DNA of 7,455 bases from Deltaproteobacteria bacterium (GCA_030604545.1 JAUVVS010000090.1:1-7455), one strand, 5' to 3'; numbered from the stretch's first letter, positions 1 through 5,959 are shown. A program made the numbers and translations. The notes: a model not told the origin generated them from the sequence alone.

Positions 1-25
1 AAACAAATACAATAGTTTATTGAAC

Positions 26-45
26 ATCGACAAAAAGTTGTCGAT
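26..45. repeat. Perfect 8-bp hairpin upstream of rplE
   Basis: The arms ATCGACAA (26-33) and TTGTCGAT (38-45) are perfect reverse complements around a 4-nt AAAG loop. The hairpin lies 43 nt before the rplE start, in a leader where no gene can be recognised. In E. coli, S8 represses the spc operon by binding mRNA around the rplX-rplE junction. This hairpin is in a comparable place, but I cannot see the S8 internal-loop motif, so a regulatory role is only a possibility. No T-run follows it, so it does not look like a terminator. It could also be the edge of an intergenic repeat like those further on. Confidence 0.5.
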
Positions 46-88
46 TTAGTGCTGATAAGCGTCTCGAGTCGTGTTCCGGAGGAATGTA

Positions 89-628
89 ATGTCGCTGTTG
101 AAAGTATATTATGAAAAAGAAGTTATACCCAAGCTGATCGAAAAATTTAAATATGCAAACATCATGCAAGTTCCAAAACTGGGTAAAATTGTATTGAATA
201 TGGGCTTGGGTGAAGCAATTCATAATATTAAGCTACTTGATTCAGCCGTTGAAGAACTAATGATTATAGCAGGGCAGCGCCCTGTTATAACCCGCGCTAA
301 AAAGGCCATTGCTGCTTTTAAACTGAGGGCGGGAATGCCGATAGGAGTTATGGTCACTCTTCGTAGTAAACACATGTATGATTTTTTTAATAAACTGGTA
401 AACATTGCTCTTCCGCGTGTTCGTGACTTCAGGGGTGTTTCAGGTAAAGCGCTTGATGGTTACGGTAACTATTCGCTGGGAATCAAAGAGCATATAATTT
501 TTCCTGAAATTGATTATGATAAGATAGATAAAATTAAAGGGCTTAATATAAGTATTGTTACGACAGCAAAGAACGATAATGAGGGAAGAGAGCTTCTTAG
601 ATTATTAGGCATGCCATTTAGGAATTGA
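89..628 (+). CDS. rplE: 50S ribosomal protein L5
   Basis: L5 is a central-protuberance protein of the large subunit. It binds 5S rRNA together with L18 and contacts the P-site tRNA and S13 across the subunit bridge. The product is 179 aa, the usual bacterial length. It contains the conserved RPVITRAKKAIAAFKLR stretch (about residues 64-80), then GMPIGVMVTLR (82-92) and LPRVRDFRG (108-116). The ATG at 89 is chosen because it gives MSLLKVYYEKEVIPKL, the normal N terminus, and has GGAGG at 78-82 with a 6-nt spacer. An in-frame GTG at 71 would add six residues unlike the family and would place the Shine-Dalgarno inside the gene. The gene is first in this part of the spc operon and is followed by rpsN after 35 nt. 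Nothing in the protein is odd. Confidence 0.98.
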   Translation: MSLLKVYYEKEVIPKLIEKFKYANIMQVPKLGKIVLNMGLGEAIHNIKLLDSAVEELMIIAGQRPVITRAKKAIAAFKLRAGMPIGVMVTLRSKHMYDFFNKLVNIALPRVRDFRGVSGKALDGYGNYSLGIKEHIIFPEIDYDKIDKIKGLNISIVTTAKNDNEGRELLRLLGMPFRN

Positions 629-663
629 TGATTTTCAATCGTCAACTAAAAAAGGAGGATGAT

Positions 664-849
664 TTGGCAAAAAAAGCGCTTAGAATGAAGGCAAATAAAA
701 AGCCTAAATTCAAGGTGAGGGGGTACAACAGATGCCCGATTTGCGGCAGACCAAGGGGTTTTTTGAGAAAGTTTGGAATTTGTCGAATTTGTTTTCGAAA
801 CCTTGCTTCGCAAGGGAAGTTCCCTGGAGTTATTAAATCTAGCTGGTAA
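664..849 (+). CDS. rpsN: 30S ribosomal protein S14, short zinc-binding type (type Z)
   Basis: S14 sits in the head of the small subunit near S3, S10 and S19. The product is 61 aa with two CxxC pairs, CPIC (C24, C27) and CRIC (C40, C43). This is the zinc-binding form, as opposed to the roughly 100-aa zinc-free form of E. coli. It ends in the typical GKFPGVIKSSW. The start is the TTG at 664: it gives the family N terminus (M)AKKALRMK and the exact family length, with AAAGGAGG at 651-658 and a 5-nt spacer. An in-frame ATG at 625 overlaps the rplE stop but would add 13 residues (MMIFNRQLKKEDD) outside the family and would bury the Shine-Dalgarno. The S14 form is useful for lineage and zinc physiology: zinc-starved bacteria often replace this type with a cysteine-free paralogue encoded elsewhere. 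Confidence 0.97.
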   Translation: MAKKALRMKANKKPKFKVRGYNRCPICGRPRGFLRKFGICRICFRNLASQGKFPGVIKSSW

Positions 850-890
850 GTTATACTTGAAATAGGGATTATTTTCTTAATTCCAGATCT

Positions 891-960
891 CGTTAAGTCG
901 TTGCCTCAACCACTTAACCACTCAATCATTTGACGATGTCTGAACCTAAAACTTAAAACG
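891..960. repeat. Tandem and inverted repeats in the rpsN-rpsH gap
   Basis: The 132-nt gap (850-981) has no gene. At 908-931 there are three degenerate 8-nt units of the form AACCACTT (second unit AACCACTC, third AATCATTT). At 943-960 lies AACCTAAAACTTAAAACG. Its first 12 nt recur exactly at 6091-6102, and its last 12 nt recur inverted at 6015-6026, both in the rpsM-rpsK gap. CGTTAAGT at 891-898 can pair with ACTTAAAACG at 951-960 with a two-base bulge, so the region can fold on itself. The sequence is low in complexity, so the match to the distant copy is suggestive and not decisive. It is probably a decayed member of the second intergenic repeat family (family B). Confidence 0.5.
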
Positions 961-981
961 TTTATTATAAGGGAGAAGATA

Positions 982-1380
982 ATGGCGATAAGCGATCCAA
1001 TTGCCGATATGCTGACCCGAATACGCAATGCTGGAAAAGCTAAATTTAATAGTGTTGATATTCCAGGGTCGAAACTAAAGACCGAATTGGCAAAAGTTTT
1101 AAAGGATGAAGGATATATAAGAAATTATAAATTCATTAAGGATAATAAGCAGGGTATCTTGCGTCTTTATTTGAAATACAGTGAGAAAGGGTCTCACAAT
1201 ATTTTAAGCCTTATGCGTATCAGCAAACCAAGCAGGCGGGTTTACGTAAAAAGCAAAGACATAAAGCCGGTTTATAACGGCATGGGCGTTACTATTTTAT
1301 CCACATCTAAAGGGATAATAACGGATAAAAGAGCCCGTAAAGAAAATATAGGCGGTGAAATTCTCTGTAATGTTTGGTAA
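982..1380 (+). CDS. rpsH: 30S ribosomal protein S8
   Basis: S8 is a primary 16S rRNA-binding protein of the small-subunit platform (helix 21). In E. coli it is also the translational repressor of the spc operon. The product is 132 aa, the normal size. It opens with SDPIADMLTRIRNA (residues 4-17), the invariant N-terminal motif, and carries the C-terminal RNA-binding signature GVTILSTSKGIITDKRAR (102-119) before ending GGEILCNVW. The ATG at 982 follows a modest GGGAGAAG Shine-Dalgarno. The gene follows a repeat-bearing gap and is joined closely (15 nt) to rplF. The only small variation is DKRAR where many homologues have DREAR, which is unlikely to matter. Confidence 0.98.
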   Translation: MAISDPIADMLTRIRNAGKAKFNSVDIPGSKLKTELAKVLKDEGYIRNYKFIKDNKQGILRLYLKYSEKGSHNILSLMRISKPSRRVYVKSKDIKPVYNGMGVTILSTSKGIITDKRARKENIGGEILCNVW

Positions 1381-1395
1381 TGAGAGGAAAAATAT

Positions 1396-1938
1396 ATGTC
1401 CCGAGTAGGCAAAAAACCGATTCCGATACCTGATAAGACAATAATATCATATAAAAACAGGGTATTTACAGTGCAGGGTGAAAAGGGAACACTTACAAGA
1501 ACAATCCATTCCTCTGTTGACCTGAAGATAGAAGACAAAATAGTGAATGTAAACATAGTTGCCAATGATAGATTGAGCCGATCTTTGCAAGGTCTAACTC
1601 GCAGTCTGCTGGCAAACATGATTAACGGTGTTAACAAAGGCTTTGAACGTGTTCTTGAGATAAACGGAATCGGTTATCGCGCTGAACTTAAGGGCAACAG
1701 TATCACACTTAACCTTGGATATTCACATCCTGTTATTTTTGATCTTCCGGACGGTGTGTCCGCACACCTAGAAAAGAATAATGTTATAAAGCTATCTTCA
1801 ATCGATAAAGAGTTGTTGGGGCTTACTGCTGCATCAATAAGACAATTAAGACCTCCAGAGCCTTATAAAGGTAAGGGCATTAAGTATGCTGAGGAGCGTA
1901 TACAAAAGAAAGCTGGAAAAACTGGTGCTAAACAGTAG
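1396..1938 (+). CDS. rplF: 50S ribosomal protein L6
   Basis: L6 lies near the sarcin-ricin loop and the L7/L12 stalk base, where translation factors dock. The product is 180 aa, the usual length, with the tandem two-domain L6 fold. The N-terminal domain (about 1-82) begins MSRVGKKPIPIP. The C-terminal domain (about 83-180) contains EINGIGYRAELKG (88-100) and the bacterial signature PPEPYKGKGIKY (153-164). The C-terminal tail is basic. The ATG at 1396 is 15 nt after the rpsH stop with GAGAGG upstream, so it is translated closely behind rpsH. It is followed by an unusually long 203-nt gap before rplR. Confidence 0.98.
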   Translation: MSRVGKKPIPIPDKTIISYKNRVFTVQGEKGTLTRTIHSSVDLKIEDKIVNVNIVANDRLSRSLQGLTRSLLANMINGVNKGFERVLEINGIGYRAELKGNSITLNLGYSHPVIFDLPDGVSAHLEKNNVIKLSSIDKELLGLTAASIRQLRPPEPYKGKGIKYAEERIQKKAGKTGAKQ

Positions 1939-1983
1939 ATTTTCAAACTGGACATAATTTACAGGGTTAAGAAACCATGGAGG

Positions 1984-2103
1984 CCACAAAGGCACTAAGA
2001 CACCAAGATTATAGAATGTTATTGTTAACTGGTTTTATTGCAATACATTTTTTTCAGATAATAGAGAAAATTATATTTTAATTTCCTTTGTGTCTTGGTG
2101 GCT
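1984..2103. repeat. Inverted-repeat element in the rplF-rplR gap
   Basis: The 203-nt gap (1939-2141) contains no gene. CACTAAGACACCAAG (1993-2007) and CTTTGTGTCTTGGTG (2086-2100) are inverted repeats: 13 of 15 positions are Watson-Crick pairs, one is a G-U wobble and one is a mismatch. The arms continue outward into related sequence, GCCACAAAGG at 1984-1992 and GGC at 2100-2102. The 78-nt interior is AT-rich and holds a weaker hairpin, AATGTTATTG (2015-2024) against CAATACATT (2041-2049). No open reading frame or transposase is present. Motifs of the type 'accaagacacaaagg' are, from memory, common in intergenic DNA of several environmental anaerobes. This looks like a small non-autonomous palindromic element. 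It does not resemble the other repeats in the window. Confidence 0.65.
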
Positions 2104-2141
2104 GAATAATATAGATCTGGAATCTAAAGAGACGCAAAAAG

Positions 2142-2510
2142 ATGAATACATCAGATTTAAAAAAACAGGCACGTTTAAAAAGAAAGAAAAGAATCAGAAA
2201 AAAAATTGTCGGCACACAATTGCGGCCTAGGCTGAGTGTCTTTCGAAGCGCTAAACATATTTATACACAGTTAATTGATGATACTCGTGGCCATACTTTG
2301 GCTGCGGCGTCAAGTATGGAAAAAGCCGTAAAAGAACATTCTAAATCTAATAACAACATTGTTGTAGCAAGCTTTGTCGGAAAACTTGTAGCGGAACGCG
2401 CCATTAAACTGGGAATAAAAAAGGTAGTATTTGACAGAAATGGTTTTTTATATCACGGACGAATCAAAGCCGTATCAGATGGTGCGCGTGAAGCAGGATT
2501 AAATTTCTAG
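2142..2510 (+). CDS. rplR: 50S ribosomal protein L18
   Basis: L18 binds 5S rRNA and, with L5, mounts it on the central protuberance. The product is 122 aa, the usual bacterial length. It has a very basic N terminus (about residues 7-22, rich in Lys and Arg), followed by LRPRLSVFRSAKHIYTQLIDD (28-48, conserved core), and ends VVFDRNGFLYHGRIKAVSDGAREAGLNF (95-122), the standard L18 C terminus. The ATG at 2142 gives the right length, but its ribosome binding site is the weakest in the window: only AAAGAGAC near 2126-2133, with no GGAG or AAGGA. The gene follows the inverted-repeat element closely, so the element may have displaced the original leader. That is inference. The next gene, rpsE, starts 33 nt later. 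Confidence 0.98.
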   Translation: MNTSDLKKQARLKRKKRIRKKIVGTQLRPRLSVFRSAKHIYTQLIDDTRGHTLAAASSMEKAVKEHSKSNNNIVVASFVGKLVAERAIKLGIKKVVFDRNGFLYHGRIKAVSDGAREAGLNF

Positions 2511-2543
2511 ATTAATTTAAAATAGAACGGAGGAAGTGGACAT

Positions 2544-3038
2544 TTGTTAAAACAAGAGACAGGTGAAAATGAGTTAATTGACAAGGTCGTTCATATTAAT
2601 CGAGTTGCAAAAGTAGTAAAAGGAGGTCGCAGGTTTAGCTTTAGTGCGATCGTAGTTGTTGGTGATGGAGATGGAAGGATAGGTTATGGTCTTGGGAAGG
2701 CTGGAGAGGTGCCCGAAGCAATCCGTAAAGGAGTGGAAAAAGCAAAAAAGAACATGATCAAAGTGCCTTTGGTTGATGGAACAATACCTTTTAAAGTTAT
2801 AGGAAAGTTCGGTGCAGGACGGGTCCTTTTAAAACCAGCATCTAAAGGAACCGGCGTTATTGCCGGCGGGGCTGTACGTGCGGTGCTTGAGGTTGTTGGA
2901 GTTAAAAATATTCTTACGAAATGCCTAGGATCGCACAACTCTCATAATATAGTTAAAGCTACTATTTTTGGGCTTAAACAACTTCAGAGCAGAGAACAGG
3001 TGGCCGTTAGACGCGGTATACCTGTAGAAGAACTATGA
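2544..3038 (+). CDS. rpsE: 30S ribosomal protein S5
   Basis: S5 lies at the back of the small subunit near the decoding centre and mRNA entry. With S4 it affects decoding fidelity and mRNA unwinding. The product is 164 aa, close to the E. coli length. The N-terminal double-stranded-RNA-binding-like domain (about 12-77) carries GGRRFSFSAIVVVGDGDGRIGYGLGKA (27-53), the S5 signature with its flexible loop. The C-terminal domain (about 85-160) carries KPASKGTGVIAGGAVRAVLEVVGV (97-120). The start is the TTG at 2544, with GGAGGA at 2529-2534 and a 9-nt spacer. No in-frame ATG or GTG nearby gives a better N terminus. The protein has no visible defect. Confidence 0.97.
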   Translation: MLKQETGENELIDKVVHINRVAKVVKGGRRFSFSAIVVVGDGDGRIGYGLGKAGEVPEAIRKGVEKAKKNMIKVPLVDGTIPFKVIGKFGAGRVLLKPASKGTGVIAGGAVRAVLEVVGVKNILTKCLGSHNSHNIVKATIFGLKQLQSREQVAVRRGIPVEEL

Positions 3039-3039
3039 A

Positions 3040-3130
3040 TTGACGATTGTTGATTGAAGATTGACGGTTTTAAGAAGGGTCTTTTGGATTCATTAAAAAT
3101 CATCGATAAAAAATCGCCAATCATCAATCA
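3040..3130. repeat. Heptamer tandem repeat with inverted partner in the rpsE-rpmD gap
   Basis: Directly after the rpsE stop, four consecutive 7-nt units run from 3040 to 3067 (TTGACGA, TTGTTGA, TTGAAGA, TTGACGG; consensus TTGAnGA). Part of this, TGATTGAAGATTGACGGTT (3051-3069), is an inverted repeat of AATCGCCAATCATCAATCA (3112-3130) with 16 of 19 positions matching and a 42-nt spacer. The spacer has no coding capacity. The inverted arm lies just before the AAGGA Shine-Dalgarno of rpmD, so a folded mRNA could place the rpmD ribosome binding site at the foot of a stem. There is no T-run for termination. The origin could be a palindromic repeat element whose arms are themselves built of heptamers. 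Confidence 0.65.
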
Positions 3131-3143
3131 AAAGGAATAATAT

Positions 3144-3341
3144 ATGACTGGAATATTGAAAGTAACTCTTGTTAAAAGCATGATAGGAAGACCGGAAAAG
3201 CACCGCAGGATATTGCGTGGTATGGGATTGACGAAGATCAGCAGAACCGTTCAGCTTAAAGATACACCTGCTGTTTGGGGTATGATCAAAAAAGTATCTC
3301 ATTTGGTAAAGGTTGAGGAGAAGGTCAATGAAGCTAAATGA
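3144..3341 (+). CDS. rpmD: 50S ribosomal protein L30
   Basis: L30 is a small 23S rRNA-binding protein of the large subunit. The product is 65 aa, slightly longer than the 58-60 aa typical of the family because of a short charged tail (about 58-65, EEKVNEAK). The core is clear: LKVTLVKSMIGRPEKHRRILRGMGLTKISRTVQLKDTPAVWGMIKKVSHLV, that is, a beta strand, the GRP(x)KHR helix with L-GLTKI, and the final V-GMI-KV-HLV helix. The ATG at 3144 follows AAAAGGA. The end overlaps rplO by 14 nt, so the two are probably translationally coupled. Some bacterial groups lack L30, so its presence is a mild lineage clue. Confidence 0.97.
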   Translation: MTGILKVTLVKSMIGRPEKHRRILRGMGLTKISRTVQLKDTPAVWGMIKKVSHLVKVEEKVNEAK

Positions 3342-3768
3342 ATTGTCACCGGCAAAAGGATCACATAAGCCCCGAAAACGCCTGGGACGTGGCGTTGGGT
3401 CAGGTACAGGCAAAACAGCCGGAAGAGGGACAAAGGGATATAATAGCCGTTCCGGCGGCGGGGTAAGACCTGGTTTTGAAGGCGGCCAAATGCCTCTTCA
3501 TCGTCGCTTGCCTAAACGTGGTTTTAAAAATATTTTCAGAAAAAATTTTGCAATAATTAACATACGTGATTTATCAAGGTTTAAAAAAGGAAGTTTGGTT
3601 GATGAGGCTGCACTTGTTGGCAAGGGACTCGTTAAGGGAAAGAGACACGGCATTAAACTTCTTGGCCACGGTGAAATTAAATATCCGCTTTCAATAAGGC
3701 TCAACAAAATCAGCAATAGCGCCAGGGAGAAAATAGAGGCTGTTGATGGAAATATAGAGGTTATATAA
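3328..3768 (+). CDS. rplO: 50S ribosomal protein L15
   Basis: L15 is a late-assembly 23S rRNA-binding protein with a long, glycine- and arginine-rich N-terminal extension that threads into rRNA. The product is 146 aa, the usual size. Residues 15-53 form the basic, glycine-rich arm (KRLGRGVGSGTGKTAGRGTK and onward to GGGVRPGFEGGQ). MPLHRRLPKRGFKN (55-68) and a globular C-terminal domain (about 74-146) follow. The ATG at 3328 is chosen because MKLNELSPAKGSHKPRKRLGRG is the standard N terminus and GAGGAG (3315-3320) sits 7 nt upstream. An in-frame TTG at 3313 would add MRRRS and overlap the Shine-Dalgarno. The gene starts inside the last codons of rpmD and ends 1 nt before secY, so the three are tightly coupled. 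Confidence 0.98.
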   Translation: MKLNELSPAKGSHKPRKRLGRGVGSGTGKTAGRGTKGYNSRSGGGVRPGFEGGQMPLHRRLPKRGFKNIFRKNFAIINIRDLSRFKKGSLVDEAALVGKGLVKGKRHGIKLLGHGEIKYPLSIRLNKISNSAREKIEAVDGNIEVI

Positions 3769-3769
3769 T

Positions 3770-5092
3770 ATGGCTATTGGCGGGTTCCAGAATATATTTA
3801 AAATACCTGAGCTGAAAAAGAGGGTTATATTTACATTTGCGCTTTTAGCGGTTTATCGTATCGGAGTACATGTTCCGGTGCCGGGTATTGACAGTATTGC
3901 CCTCGCTTCATTTTTTGCAAGGGCAAAAGGAACTTTGCTCGGTCTTTTTGATATGTTTTCAGGCGGAGCCTTTGAAAGGTTATCTGTATTTGCCCTTGGG
4001 ATAATGCCTTATATCAGTGCATCGATAATACTACAACTTTTAACGGTGGTTATTCCCCACCTAGAACGTTTATCAAAGGAAGGCGAACAGGGACGTAAAA
4101 AGATTACTCAGTATACCCGTTACGGTACTGTAGTATTAAGTATCATACAGGGGTTCGGTATTAGTGTCGGCCTTGAAAAAATGAGCTCCCCCGGGGGCGC
4201 TCCGATAGTCCTGTTTCCTGGCTGGGAGTTTAGGCTTATGACTGTCATTACTCTGACAGCAGGAACAGCATTTATTATGTGGCTGGGTGAACAGATTACC
4301 GAACGGGGTATAGGTAACGGAATTTCTCTAATTATATTTGCCGGTATTGTGGCAAGGCTGCCGAATGCAATAGGAAATACTTTTCGTCTCCTTTCAGCCG
4401 GAGAAATGGGAATTTTTCTGATTCTGATTTTACTTGCATTTATGGTGCTTGTTATAGGCCTAATTGTATTTGTCGAACAGGGCCAGCGTCGTATATCTGT
4501 TCAATACGCCAAAAGGGTTATAGGTAGAAAGATGTATGGGGGCCAGAGTACCCATCTCCCATTGAAGATTAATACTTCCGGTGTAATACCGCCTATATTT
4601 GCTTCATCTATTATGATGTTTCCGGCTACTATAGGACAATTTGTAGGGGATAAGGGTTCATTTTTACAGGCTATCGCTTCCGCCATGAGCCCGGGCCATA
4701 TAATTTATTACTTGTTATTTGTCGGGTTGATATGCTTTTTCTGTTACTTTTATACTGCTGTTACCTTTAATCCGGTTGATGTTGCAGATAATATGAAGAA
4801 ACATGGGGGCTATATTCCAGGTATTCGGCCGGGTAAGCGTACTGCGGATTATATAGACAAAGTTTTGACCCGTATTACTCTTGGCGGTGCAATATATGTT
4901 TCAGCCGTATGTGTGCTTCCTTCAATTTTGATATCAAGGTTTAATGTTCCTTTTTATTTTGGAGGTACTGCTTTACTTATCATTGTAGGAGTAGCAATTG
5001 ATACTATTTCACAAATCGAATCTCATATGCTGACACGCCATTATGAAGGTTTTTTAGCAAAAGGAGGAGCCAGGATAAAGGGACGATACTAA
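3770..5092 (+). CDS. secY: Protein translocase subunit SecY
   Basis: SecY is the pore-forming subunit of the SecYEG channel in the inner membrane. It moves unfolded proteins across or into the membrane with SecA or the ribosome. The product is 440 aa, close to E. coli SecY. Ten hydrophobic segments are visible, roughly 19-37, 70-94, 117-137, 155-173, 184-204, 212-236, 271-291, 310-330, 368-388 and 393-413. Family signature 1 is GIMPYISASIILQLL (77-91). Signature 2 is WLGEQITERGIGNGIS (171-186). The plug region is near 55-68. The cytoplasmic loop GYIPGIRPGKRT (347-358) carries the conserved arginine needed for SecA-dependent transport. The C-terminal tail is basic. The ATG at 3770 comes 1 nt after the rplO stop with AGAGGT upstream. 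In many relatives adk and/or map follow secY; here infA comes next. Confidence 0.99.
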   Translation: MAIGGFQNIFKIPELKKRVIFTFALLAVYRIGVHVPVPGIDSIALASFFARAKGTLLGLFDMFSGGAFERLSVFALGIMPYISASIILQLLTVVIPHLERLSKEGEQGRKKITQYTRYGTVVLSIIQGFGISVGLEKMSSPGGAPIVLFPGWEFRLMTVITLTAGTAFIMWLGEQITERGIGNGISLIIFAGIVARLPNAIGNTFRLLSAGEMGIFLILILLAFMVLVIGLIVFVEQGQRRISVQYAKRVIGRKMYGGQSTHLPLKINTSGVIPPIFASSIMMFPATIGQFVGDKGSFLQAIASAMSPGHIIYYLLFVGLICFFCYFYTAVTFNPVDVADNMKKHGGYIPGIRPGKRTADYIDKVLTRITLGGAIYVSAVCVLPSILISRFNVPFYFGGTALLIIVGVAIDTISQIESHMLTRHYEGFLAKGGARIKGRY

Positions 5093-5094
5093 AA

Positions 5095-5149
5095 TTGATA
5101 AATTCGTAAAAAGTCAGAAAATCAAACTTTTTACGAATTCATCAACATT
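5095..5149. repeat. Family A palindromic repeat, copy 1 (secY-infA gap)
   Basis: Starting 2 nt after the secY stop, TTGATAAATTCGTAAAAAGT (5095-5114) and ACTTTTTACGAATTCATCAA (5126-5145) are inverted repeats matching at 19 of 20 positions around an 11-nt loop. The segment 5126-5149 (right arm plus CATT) is identical over 24 nt to 6113-6136 in the rpsM-rpsK gap. Such a match between two non-coding gaps of one operon is very unlikely by chance, even in AT-rich DNA, so this is a true dispersed repeat. No run of T follows the stem, so it is not a classical terminator, though an RNA hairpin could protect the secY mRNA 3' end. The repeat fills over half of the 85-nt gap. Confidence 0.85.
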
Positions 5150-5177
5150 GAATATCTGAAAAGATGGGAGTTAAAAT

Positions 5178-5396
5178 ATGCCAAAGGAAGAACCAATAAA
5201 GGTGGAGGGTAAAGTGATTGAAACTTTACCCAATGCAATGTTTAAAGTTGAGCTTGAAAACAAGCATCAGGTGCTGGCACATATTTCCGGAAAGATGCGT
5301 ATGCATTTTATAAAAATCCTGCCTGGTGACACGGTTACGGTTGAGATTTCACCATATGATCTCTCTCGCGGTAGAATAACATATAGGGCAAAATAG
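5178..5396 (+). CDS. infA: Translation initiation factor IF-1
   Basis: IF-1 binds the 30S A site during initiation and works with IF-2 and IF-3. The product is 72 aa, the family length, and a single OB-fold (S1-like) domain. The motifs VEGKVIETLPNAMFKVELEN (9-28), VLAHISGKMR (32-41) and ILPGDTVTVEISPYDLSRGRITYR (47-70) cover nearly the whole family. The ATG at 5178 has GGGAG upstream. Placement between secY and rpmJ is typical of many bacteria, such as Firmicutes and Geobacter-like deltaproteobacteria. In E. coli infA lies elsewhere. The absence of adk and map on its upstream side is discussed separately. Confidence 0.98.
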   Translation: MPKEEPIKVEGKVIETLPNAMFKVELENKHQVLAHISGKMRMHFIKILPGDTVTVEISPYDLSRGRITYRAK

Positions 5397-5448
5397 CCTT
5401 GTAATCGAAATTTAAAACATCCACGTCCCGAGAAAAGGGGTGAATTAG

Positions 5449-5562
5449 ATGAAGGTTAGAACGTCAGTAAAGAAAATGTGCAATAAATGTAAAATAATCC
5501 GCAGAAAAGGTGTTGTAAGAGTAATCTGCACAAATAAGCGCCACAAACAGAGACAAGGATAG
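5449..5562 (+). CDS. rpmJ: 50S ribosomal protein L36, zinc-binding type
   Basis: L36 is the smallest ribosomal protein and helps organise 23S rRNA near the factor-binding side of the large subunit. This ORF encodes 37 aa, the canonical length, starting MKVRTSVKKMCNKCKIIRRK and ending NKRHKQRQG. The zinc ligands C11, C14, C27 and H32 are all present in the usual C-x2-C-x12-C-x4-H pattern, so this is the C+ form. The ATG at 5449 has an AAAAGGGGTGA stretch upstream. The stop lies 13 nt before the rpsM start, and the rpsM Shine-Dalgarno begins at the rpmJ stop codon, so the two are closely coupled. The gene is easily missed because of its length. Confidence 0.97.
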   Translation: MKVRTSVKKMCNKCKIIRRKGVVRVICTNKRHKQRQG

Positions 5563-5575
5563 AGGAGGACGGATT

Positions 5576-5959
5576 TTGGCAAGAATTTCAGGCGTGGATT
5601 TACCTAGACGCAAGCGAGTTGAAATAGGGCTGACAAGCATTTATGGTATTGGTAGAAGTACGTCAAGACGTATTCTCGAAAAGCTTAACATTGAAGCCGA
5701 TACCAAGACAGACGATCTATCAGAATCAGAAATTACCAGCATCCGCAAGGTCATAGATAATGAATACAAAGTTGAAGGAGTGCTCCGTACAGAAATCTCC
5801 ATGAATATCAAACGATTGATGGATCTCGGATCTTATCGTGGGCTTCGTCATCGAAAATCGCTTCCCGTTAGAGGACAACGGACAAGTACTAATGCACGCA
5901 CGCGAAAAGGACCAAGAAGGGCGGCTGTAAAGAAAAAAGGCGGAATTAAAAAGAAATAA
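5576..5959 (+). CDS. rpsM: 30S ribosomal protein S13
   Basis: S13 is in the head of the small subunit. It contacts L5 in bridge B1b and touches the P-site tRNA through its C-terminal tail. The product is 127 aa. ARISGVDLPRRKRVEIGLTSIYGIG (2-26) is the standard N terminus, a helix-two-turn-helix region spans about 14-65, and RGLRHRKSLPVRGQRTSTNARTRKG (88-112) is the family signature. The tail is strongly basic (KKKGGIKKK). The start is the TTG at 5576, preceded by GAGGAGG at 5562-5568. No ATG or GTG nearby gives the family N terminus. In E. coli the alpha operon is repressed by S4 through a pseudoknot before rpsM. Here only 13 nt separate rpmJ and rpsM, so such a leader cannot sit in that gap. 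Confidence 0.97.
   Translation: MARISGVDLPRRKRVEIGLTSIYGIGRSTSRRILEKLNIEADTKTDDLSESEITSIRKVIDNEYKVEGVLRTEISMNIKRLMDLGSYRGLRHRKSLPVRGQRTSTNARTRKGPRRAAVKKKGGIKKK

Noticed and set aside
1..25. 3' end of rplX at the left edge
   Set aside because: The expected neighbour would be L24, but none of the three frames gives a recognisable C terminus before its stop.
71..88. Upstream GTG start for rplE
   Set aside because: It adds MFRRNV, which is unlike the L5 family, and would place the GGAGG site inside the coding region. The ATG at 89 fits length and spacing.
625..663. ATG at 625 as the rpsN start, overlapping the rplE stop
   Set aside because: It adds 13 residues foreign to type Z S14. The TTG at 664 has a near-perfect Shine-Dalgarno and gives the exact 61-aa family length.
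3040..3067. Heptamer array, with the other short repeats, as a CRISPR array
   Set aside because: The units are 7-8 nt and directly adjacent, with no spacers of 25-40 nt and no cas genes.
3313..3327. TTG at 3313 as the rplO start
   Set aside because: It adds MRRRS over the Shine-Dalgarno. The ATG at 3328 gives the standard L15 N terminus.
17..3716. Several open reading frames of 61-121 codons on the minus strand opposite rplE, rplF, rpsE, rpmD/rplO and secY
   Set aside because: Each lies mainly antisense to an unmistakable ribosomal or secY gene, has no recognisable motif and is what a conserved sense gene produces by chance.
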